Assembly (NCBI RefSeq): GCF_001514065.1
Contig: NZ_KQ948435.1
Location: forward strand, 248,001-312,000
Length of the DNA: 64,000 nt
Direction: 5' to 3'
DNA from: Streptomyces antibioticus
Lineage (GTDB): Bacteria; Actinomycetota; Actinomycetes; Streptomycetales; Streptomycetaceae
This document shows, one piece after another, positions 58,876-64,000 of this stretch. The translations under genes were made by a program, and so were the position numbers. The stretch's first letter is position 1. Every line of letters starts with the position of its first letter. The notes below the pieces were generated by a model, which did no database searches, was not told where the DNA came from, and saw only the letters and a program-made list of their open reading frames with translations.

Positions 58876-59649
58876 GGCGGGCGTCGGGACCAGCCCCAAC
58901 TGCTGGGCGCGCAGGACGGTTCCGAGCCGGTCGTGGGTGCCGAGCTTGCGGTAGATGTTCGCGACGTGCTTGTGCACCGTCCGCTCCGAGATGCCGAGCC
59001 TGCGGCCCATGGCGGCGGCGGTGAGCGCGTCGGTGAGCAGCAGCAGCACGGTCGTCTCCCGGGGCGTCAGCCCCGCCTCGGCCGTACCCGCGTCGGGTGC
59101 GACCGTCCGCCGCCAGCGTTCCAGGAGCTGCCGCTGCTGCTCGATCCCGGAGAGGAGGGGCTGGAGCTGCCCGGCGTCCCGCACCGTGTCCTCGGTGAAG
59201 TCCCGGCCCGAGCGGTAGACGAGACAGCCGGTGATGGGCGAACCGGACTCCGGAAGCGGTATCCCCAGCACATGGTCGACGTCCAGGAGGTCGTCGAGCA
59301 GCCGCGCGGTCCGGCTGGTGCCCCACGCCCGCCCCGCCGCCGTCCGCGCCGTCACCGGCGTCCGGTCCGGCACGGCCGCGTAGTGCCCGGCGAAGGGGTA
59401 GCCCGCGCGCAGCAGCCCCATCGCCTCCTCCCCGAGCCCGCCGAACTCCGGGGCGGCCTCCGCGGACAGGCCCAGCGTGCCGCCGTCCTCGCTCCAGTCG
59501 TCCAGCTTGTAGATCAGCGCCTCGCCGCCGCACAGCTCCGGCAGCGCGGCCGCCACCAGCGGCCAGAGCAGGTCGGGGTCCCGTTCGTGGAGTGCGGCCA
59601 CGGCCACCGACAGCATCCGCTCGTAGGCCCCGCCCAGCCCCTGTGCCAC
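58864..59649 (-). CDS. LuxR-family transcriptional regulator
   Basis: GTG 59649 (VAQGLGGAYERMLSVAVAALHERDPDLLWPLVAAALPELCGGEALIYKLDDW) has GGAG seven bases upstream; an ATG at 59688 in the same frame has no ribosome site. The 261-residue product has a GAF-like N-terminal sensor region (LDVDHVLGIPLPESGSPITGCLVYRSGRDFTEDTVRDAGQLQPLL) and a C-terminal LuxR helix-turn-helix, LTPRETTVLLLLTDALTAAAMGRRLGISERTVHKHVANIYRKLGTHDRL. The signal is unknown. It could regulate the convergent exporter, but nothing in the sequence proves that. Confidence 0.9.
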   Translation of the reverse strand: MAQGLGGAYERMLSVAVAALHERDPDLLWPLVAAALPELCGGEALIYKLDDWSEDGGTLGLSAEAAPEFGGLGEEAMGLLRAGYPFAGHYAAVPDRTPVTARTAAGRAWGTSRTARLLDDLLDVDHVLGIPLPESGSPITGCLVYRSGRDFTEDTVRDAGQLQPLLSGIEQQRQLLERWRRTVAPDAGTAEAGLTPRETTVLLLLTDALTAAAMGRRLGISERTVHKHVANIYRKLGTHDRLGTVLRAQQLGLVPTPASRR

Positions 59650-59766
59650 GTTCCCTCTCCGCCCGCTCACGTACGCAGTTCTACCCATACCTGCGGGTGA
59701 TTCCGCCGTTCCAGAATGCAACAGCGGGGGAGAACAGGCCCGGAGGGGGTGCCTGGTTCTCTCCCT

Positions 59767-59813
59767 CTTGCGTGCGGGCCGCCGGAACGGGGGACCGGCG
59801 GCCCGCACGCAAG
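59767..59813. terminator. Very strong 19-bp hairpin
   Basis: A perfect 19-base inverted repeat, CTTGCGTGCGGGCCGCCGG with its exact complement, flanks the nine-base loop AACGGGGGA. The SDR gene on the reverse strand ends at 59820, seven bases away, so this is its terminator. It also separates that transcript from the LuxR gene. There is no T-run after the stem. Confidence 0.8.
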
Positions 59814-59819
59814 CGCCGC

Positions 59820-60572
59820 CTACGAGGCGTCCGGCCGCATCGCGTCCGAGATGGACTTGACGCCCCCGTGCGCCGTGAGGCCCCCGTCCACCGGAATGTC
59901 GGTGCCGGTGATAAACGACGACTCGTCGGAGATCAGGAACACCACGAGCGGGGCGATGTCGGCGACGGTGCCGCTGCGTCCCAGCGGCGTCTCCCGCAGG
60001 GTCGTCTCGCGGAAGGATTCCGTGGCGGCGGCGGTCATCTCCGTCTCGATGTAGCCCGGGTGGATCGTGTTGACCCGGATGCCGCGCGGCCCCAGCTCCA
60101 TCGCCGCGATCCTCGACACCCCGCGCAGCGCCCATTTGCTGGCCGTGTAGGCGACCGGATAGTAGCCGGTCAGGGCGGCCGACGAACCGACGTTGACGAC
60201 GGAGGAGCCCGGCGGCATCAGCGGGGCCAGGTACTGGATGCCGAGCAGCGGACCGGTGGTGTTGACGGCCTGCACCCGCGCCATGTCCTCGGCGCTCACG
60301 TCCCCCAGCCGGCCGCGCTGGATGATCCCGGCGTTGTTGACCAGGCCGTGGACGTGCCCGTACGTCTCCTTGAGTTCGGCGGCCAGTTCCGCCCAGTCGC
60401 TCTCCTCGCTCACGTCGAGGCGACGGCAGCCGTCGCCCTCGGGACGTACGTCGGTGGCGACCACCTGGGCCCCGGCCCGGGCCAGGGCGGCCGCCTCCGC
60501 GGCACCCTGGCCACGGGCCGCGCCCGTGACGACGACGACCTTCCCGGCCAGCCGGGTCGTGCTCTCGCTCAT
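59820..60572 (-). CDS. Short-chain dehydrogenase/reductase
   Basis: ATG 60572 (MSESTTRLAGKVVVVTGAARGQGAAEAAALARAGAQVVATDVRPEGDGCRRLDVS) gives 250 residues. NAD site TGAARGQG; the DVRPEGD acid after strand 2 suggests NAD(H) over NADP(H). NNAGII, INVGSS-type serine (VVNVGSSAALTGYYPVAYTASKWALRGVSR) and the PGYIETEM loop complete a classical SDR. The AARGQG form is common in glucose 1-dehydrogenase and 3-alpha/20-beta-hydroxysteroid dehydrogenase-like enzymes, so an alcohol or steroid-like substrate is possible. Confidence 0.92.
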   Translation of the reverse strand: MSESTTRLAGKVVVVTGAARGQGAAEAAALARAGAQVVATDVRPEGDGCRRLDVSEESDWAELAAELKETYGHVHGLVNNAGIIQRGRLGDVSAEDMARVQAVNTTGPLLGIQYLAPLMPPGSSVVNVGSSAALTGYYPVAYTASKWALRGVSRIAAMELGPRGIRVNTIHPGYIETEMTAAATESFRETTLRETPLGRSGTVADIAPLVVFLISDESSFITGTDIPVDGGLTAHGGVKSISDAMRPDAS

Positions 60573-60651
60573 GCCGGACAACCTACTGGCGGGTCGACCA
60601 TGAGCTGGTCCGCAAGATGTGTCGGTGAGGCAAAGAGCCGAGCGTCCCGCG

Positions 60652-61050
60652 TCAGTCCCGGTCGGCGCGGGCCGCCTTCTCGGCGTGCAGCTTCTTCACG
60701 CGGGCGCCTTCCTTGCGGACCTCGGCCTGCGTGGCGCGCTCCTTGACCAGCCACTCGGGCTGCTCCTGCTTCAGCGCCTCGATCTGCTCCGTGGTGAGTG
60801 GCTCGGTCACGCCGCCGCGCGCCAGACCGGCGATGGACACGCCGAGCTTGGCCGCGACCACCGGACGAGGGTGCGGGCCGTTGGCACGCAGGTCCTGGAG
60901 CCACTGGGGCGGATCGGCCTGGAGCTGGTTAAGCTCGGCCCGCGAGACGACACCCTCACGGAACTCGGCGGGGGTGGCCTCGAGGTACACACCCAGCTTC
61001 TTCGCCGCGGTCGCGGGCTTCATCGTCTGGGTGCTCTGGTGCTGCGTCAT
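60652..61050 (-). CDS. DUF5997 protein
   Basis: A 132-residue cytoplasmic protein: MTQHQSTQTMKPATAAKKLGVYLEATPAEFREGVVSRAELNQLQADPPQWLQDLRANGPHPRPVVAAKLGVSIAGLARGG, then EPLTTEQIEALKQEQPEWLVKERATQAEVRKEGARVKKLHAEKAARADRD. I recognise DUF5997, an actinobacterial family of unknown role. Two segments, KKLGVYL and AAKLGVSIAGLARGG, look like short helix-turn-helix units. The C-terminus is a long charged helix. It is divergent from the LysR-type ligand domain gene, 58 bases apart, and this pairing suggests a shared function. Confidence 0.82.
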   Translation of the reverse strand: MTQHQSTQTMKPATAAKKLGVYLEATPAEFREGVVSRAELNQLQADPPQWLQDLRANGPHPRPVVAAKLGVSIAGLARGGVTEPLTTEQIEALKQEQPEWLVKERATQAEVRKEGARVKKLHAEKAARADRD

Positions 61051-61108
61051 GGGGTCCAGGGTATCGACTGGGTGAACCTTCGCCGACCACGGCGGGTAAC
61101 CTGGCCAG

Positions 61109-61885
61109 GTGACAGGCGTGGACGAACCCCCGAAGACAGGCCCGGCAGCACCCCCCGCGTTCCGGCTCGCCTACGTCCCGGGAGCGACCCCCGCGAAGTG
61201 GGTGCGGATCTGGCAGGAGCGGCTGCCGGACACCCCGCTGACCCTCCTCCAGCTGTCCGGCGCCGAGGCGGTCGCCGCGCTGCGGGACGGCTCCGCGGAC
61301 GCCGGTCTGGTACGGCTGCCGGTCGACCGTACGGTCTTCAGCGCCATCCCCCTCTACACCGAGACCACGGTCGTCGTCGTCCCGAAGGACCACGTCATCG
61401 CCGCGGTCGAGCAGGTGACCCTGGAGGATCTGGCCGACGAGACCGTGCTCCACCCCCTCGACGACGTCTTCGAGTGGGAGCAGCCACCGGGGGAGCCCGC
61501 CTTCGAGCGCCCCGCGACGACCGAGGACGCGATCGAGCTGGTCGCGGCCGGTATCGGGGTGCTCGTCGTCCCGCAGTCCCTGGCCCGTCTGCACCACCGC
61601 AAGGACCTCACCTACCGTCCGGTCACCGACGCCCCCGAGTCCTCCGTCGCCCTGTCGTGGCCGGAGGAGGCGACCACGGACCTGGTCGAGGACTTCATCG
61701 GCATCGTCCGCGGGCGCACGGTCAACAGCACACGGGGCCGTGCCAAGGAGCAGCCCGAGGCGAAGCCCGCGAAGGCCAAGGCGGCCGGTCAGCCCAGGAA
61801 GCCGCAGCAGAAGCGGGCGGCCCCCGCCGGCGGACGCCGCAAGCCGCCGGCGGCCAAGCGGGGCAAGCCCAAACGCAGGTCGTAG
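61109..61885 (+). CDS. LysR-type substrate-binding domain protein without HTH, with basic histone-like tail
   Basis: A 258-residue protein from GTG 61109. Residues about 17-210 match the ligand-binding half of LysR regulators (FRLAYVPGATPAKWVRIWQERLPDTPLTLLQLSGAEAVAALRDGSADAGLVRLPVD, VVVVPKDHVIAAVEQVTLEDLADETVLHP, AIELVAAGIGVLVVPQSLARLHHRKDLTYRPV). The N-terminal DNA-binding helix-turn-helix and linker helix are absent. The last 50 or so residues are Lys/Ala/Pro-rich (AKAKAAGQPRKPQQKRAAPAGGRRKPP), like actinobacterial histone H1-like tails. DNA contact may come from this tail or from the DUF5997 partner. It may be leaderless: TAACCT ends six bases before the GTG. Confidence 0.85.
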   Translation: MTGVDEPPKTGPAAPPAFRLAYVPGATPAKWVRIWQERLPDTPLTLLQLSGAEAVAALRDGSADAGLVRLPVDRTVFSAIPLYTETTVVVVPKDHVIAAVEQVTLEDLADETVLHPLDDVFEWEQPPGEPAFERPATTEDAIELVAAGIGVLVVPQSLARLHHRKDLTYRPVTDAPESSVALSWPEEATTDLVEDFIGIVRGRTVNSTRGRAKEQPEAKPAKAKAAGQPRKPQQKRAAPAGGRRKPPAAKRGKPKRRS

Positions 61886-61887
61886 GC

Positions 61888-63489
61888 CTACGGTGTAATC
61901 GAACAGTCGAGGATGCGCCCGTCGACCGTGCCGACCAACAGCCGGTCGGCGGCGGTGAGTTCGAGGGAGAGGGCGACGACGGGCTGACCGTCGACCGTCA
62001 GGTGGTGCCGCCAACGGACGGTCCCGTCACCGGCGTTGAAGGCCACCAGCTCACCCGAGTTGTACGCGACGTACACCGTGTCCTCGTCGCCGTCCACCGC
62101 GGTCGCGGGATGGTCGGCGGTGACCTCCCAGCGCGCTGCCCCGTCCGTGAGGCTGCGGCGTACGACGAAGGCGTTGCCCGGCAGCAGTCCGGCACCGTCG
62201 TGCACGGCCCCCGCGTGCACCAGATCCCCGCCGACCTCGACACCCGGCCCGCCGAACAGATGCCTGGCGGGCGTCCGCCAGTCGAGCGGGAACAGCCGAC
62301 GCGGCCCGTCGCTGCCGTACGGATCGACCTCGACCACCCACTTGTCCCGCCACGGCTCGCGGCCGTTTCCCTGGAGGAAGAGCAGCCGACCGCTGCGCCG
62401 GATCGGGAAGGCGTGGTTGAAGAGGTCGTAGCCGCTCAACGGCACGGTCGCTTCCGGGGCCTCCCCCGCGGGCGGGACCAGGCCGACCGGCTGGGCGTCG
62501 CGCCGCCTGTGCACGTCCGTGGACCGGAGCGCCAGCCAGCCGTCCCGGCGTGTGGTGAACACGGCAGGGAAGCCGAGTGCGAGGGTGCCGAGCGACTTCC
62601 CGTCCGCGGGTGACAGCCGGGCGATGAGCGGCGACGGGGTGACCCACTCCCGTCCCACCCGGCGCACCCGTCGTCGCTCCGCGTTGACCCAGACCTCGTG
62701 CCCACGGACGACGAGCTGCCGTCCGCCCTCCTCGTCCGGCACACACCAGTCAAGGCGCCCGTCGGGCAGCCACGCCTCGGCCAGCACCTCCTCCAGACAG
62801 GCCAGCACCCGCCCGTCCGCGAGCCCGTGGACGTCCCAGACCTGACGGCGCGGCTCCCACCCCGGCTCCCCGGTCAGCGCGGCCACGGCCTCGACGGCGT
62901 CCTCGTGCGCCGACCGCTCGAACGTGACCCGCCGCCCGCCCAGTTCCTCCTGCAGCACCGAGCCCTGCGGGACGGCACTCCAGTCGGGCCGCTCGACGAT
63001 CACGTCGAAGCCGTGCGCGTGCGCTTCCTCGTCGAACTCGCCCTCGTCCGGAGGGGCCAGGACCAGCCGCAGCGCCCGCGCGCTCCTCCACTCCAGCTTC
63101 AGCACCTCGCGCGCCCCGCGCATGACCGTTCGTGCCCGCCCCGACACCAGGTCGAGCAGCAGCAACTCGCCCTCGAAGAAATACCCCCCGTCGTACGACC
63201 CCGTGCCGATCGCGACGAGCGGAAGCGTGGGGTGGAAGGCGAGGCACCGGACGGGCCAACGAGAAGAGACGACCCCTCGGCAGCGCAGATCGTCCGCGCC
63301 GTAGACGCCCACCCGGTACTGCTGCCAGCGGCTGCCGGCCGTGCCGTCCGCGGACCATTGCAGATACCCGAGATCACCGCCCACGACGACGAGCCCGCGC
63401 TCCTCACCGACGGCCACGGTCGTGGGCCTGCCGATCTCGGCGAAGGGCCGGTCGCCGAGGACGCGGTGCACGGTCAGGGGTGCGGTCAT
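61888..63489 (-). CDS. Cytoplasmic beta-propeller (WD40/PQQ-like) protein
   Basis: A 533-residue protein from ATG 63489 (MTAPLTVHRVLGDRPFAEIGRPTTVAVGEERGLVVVGGDLGYLQW). There is no signal peptide. Repeated strand-turn-strand blades are visible, for example WPVRCLAFHPTLPLVAIGTGSYDGGYFFEGELLLLDLVSG, VWDVHGLADGRVLACLEEVLAEAWLPDGRLDW and, at the end, VYVAYNSGELVAFNAGDGTVRWRHHLTVDGQPVVALSLELTAADRLLVGTVDGRILDCSI, the last being clearly PQQ/WD-like. It is probably a protein-interaction scaffold of unknown partner. It converges on the LysR-domain gene with two bases between stops. Confidence 0.78.
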   Translation of the reverse strand: MTAPLTVHRVLGDRPFAEIGRPTTVAVGEERGLVVVGGDLGYLQWSADGTAGSRWQQYRVGVYGADDLRCRGVVSSRWPVRCLAFHPTLPLVAIGTGSYDGGYFFEGELLLLDLVSGRARTVMRGAREVLKLEWRSARALRLVLAPPDEGEFDEEAHAHGFDVIVERPDWSAVPQGSVLQEELGGRRVTFERSAHEDAVEAVAALTGEPGWEPRRQVWDVHGLADGRVLACLEEVLAEAWLPDGRLDWCVPDEEGGRQLVVRGHEVWVNAERRRVRRVGREWVTPSPLIARLSPADGKSLGTLALGFPAVFTTRRDGWLALRSTDVHRRRDAQPVGLVPPAGEAPEATVPLSGYDLFNHAFPIRRSGRLLFLQGNGREPWRDKWVVEVDPYGSDGPRRLFPLDWRTPARHLFGGPGVEVGGDLVHAGAVHDGAGLLPGNAFVVRRSLTDGAARWEVTADHPATAVDGDEDTVYVAYNSGELVAFNAGDGTVRWRHHLTVDGQPVVALSLELTAADRLLVGTVDGRILDCSITP

Positions 63490-63543
63490 GCCGTCATCAT
63501 CGGCGATCAAGGCAGCCCGACGGTACTGAAATAGGGTGCGGGC

Positions 63544-64000
63544 ATGACCTCGCAGGCCTACCTCTCCGCACTGTTCTCCCTCGACAACCGCGTCGCCCTC
63601 GTCACCGGCGGCAGCTCCGGCATCGGCCGCGCCGTCGCCGGCGCCCTGGCCCGCGCCGGAGCGAGTGTCGTCGTCCTGGCCCGCAAGGAAGCGGAACTGG
63701 CGGCGACCGTGGACGGGTTGACGGCCGACGGCTGCCGCGCCGCATGGGTCGGCGCCGACCTCGGCACCCGCGACGGCGTGCGCGCCGCGGCCGAGGAGGC
63801 GGTGCAGGCCTTCGGGGAGCCCGACATCCTCGTCAACTCCGCCGGCATCAACCTGCGGCCCCCGCTGGGCGAGCTGACCGAGGACGTGTGGGACACCACC
63901 CTCGCCGTCAACCTGGAGGCGCCCTTCCTGCTGGGGCAGCGCTTCGGCCCCGGCATGGCCGAGCGCGGATACGGACGGATCATCCACATCACCTCCCAGC
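63544..64000 (+). CDS. Short-chain dehydrogenase/reductase, N-terminal part (cut by window edge)
   Basis: The frame from ATG 63544 (MTSQAYLSALFSLDNRVALVTGGSSGIGRAVAGALARAGASVVVLARKEAELA) is open to the right edge, giving 152 residues. NADP site TGGSSGIG with ARKE, then DILVNSAGINLRPPLGELTEDVWDTTLAVNLEAPFLLGQRFGPGMAERGYGRIIHITS up to the catalytic serine. The Tyr-x-x-x-Lys part lies outside the window. The N-terminal LSALFSLDNRVALVTGG form is typical of gluconate 5-dehydrogenase-like SDRs. Confidence 0.9.
   Translation, partial: MTSQAYLSALFSLDNRVALVTGGSSGIGRAVAGALARAGASVVVLARKEAELAATVDGLTADGCRAAWVGADLGTRDGVRAAAEEAVQAFGEPDILVNSAGINLRPPLGELTEDVWDTTLAVNLEAPFLLGQRFGPGMAERGYGRIIHITSQ

Noticed and set aside
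59767..59813. The 19-bp perfect inverted repeat as an insertion-sequence end
   Set aside because: It is a single hairpin with a nine-base loop right after a stop codon, with no transposase or target duplication; a terminator explains it.
1..64000. tRNA, rRNA, riboswitch or phage/integrase features
   Set aside because: Reading both strands I found no tRNA T-loop patterns with cloverleaf partners, no rRNA, no recognisable riboswitch core and no integrase, transposase or phage structural motifs.

Overview
The window is a high-GC actinobacterial chromosome segment, almost certainly Streptomyces or a close relative. The evidence is the very high G+C at third codon positions, frequent GTG starts, a cvnABCD 'conservon', DUF6397, DUF5997 and DUF5709 proteins, a type B L31 gene, several XRE/LuxR/TetR/MarR/ArsR regulators, many secreted and lipid-anchored proteins, and a Cys-terminated leader peptide ahead of a sulfur uptake operon. 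I saw no rRNA, tRNA, CRISPR array, insertion sequence or phage genes. This looks like ordinary chromosome rather than an island. All names come from motif and family recognition by eye; no search was run.

Layout. 1-6.5 kb: the N-terminal part of an SNF2-type helicase running off the left edge, a 60-aa membrane protein behind five CTCAGGG repeats, a secreted esterase, two uncharacterised proteins, an MpaB-type (DUF2236) protein and a methyltransferase. 6.5-13.1 kb: a signalling block made of an MHYT membrane sensor, the conservon (kinase-like CvnA, roadblock CvnB, DUF742 CvnC, Ras-like GTPase CvnD), a second roadblock protein closely resembling CvnB, and a DUF6397 protein. 13-18.3 kb: acyl-CoA thioesterase II, a DEAD/H RNA helicase, a YdjM-type membrane hydrolase, type B L31 and DUF5709. 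18.4-20.3 kb: a complete ECF sigma / zinc anti-sigma / lipoprotein module with an unusually clear divergent promoter. 20.3-31.3 kb: an asymmetric heterodimeric ABC exporter, an L,D-transpeptidase-like lipoprotein, a PNGase A-like secreted protein, DctA, a MarR/ABC exporter pair with an operator between them, and an MltG-like protein.

31.3-35.3 kb: a sulfonate-type ABC transporter operon (permease, ATPase, binding protein) ending in a flavin monooxygenase, preceded by a 27-aa leader peptide and a hairpin. 35.3-41.4 kb: YjbQ; a TetR/EamA pair with a palindromic operator, where the EamA frame has no stop at the family's usual end and runs through the opposing streptogrisin-type protease gene; YjdM; and a SulP / PPOX-like / ArsR operon with an AT-rich palindrome. 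41.4-50.3 kb: a DUF3152 zinc protease, a two-component system with a coupled lipoprotein, an MHS transporter plus secreted hydrolase operon with an operator over its promoter, an SDR/XRE-MmyB divergent pair, and a lipoprotein.

50.4-53.7 kb: a cysteine-desulfurase-like enzyme, a barstar-like protein and a cytochrome P450 read as one transcription unit. Between barstar and the P450 lies the most unusual element of the window: an array of eight units of about 44 bp. Every unit opens with (A/G)TGA, and most of these four-base sites end one mini-ORF and start the next, so the units form a stop/start relay leading to the P450 start codon. 53.8-64 kb: pyruvate carboxylase, a DHA2 drug exporter behind a TetR-type palindrome, a LuxR regulator, an SDR, DUF5997 beside a LysR-type ligand domain that lacks its DNA-binding domain but has a histone-like basic tail, a beta-propeller protein, and an SDR cut by the right edge.
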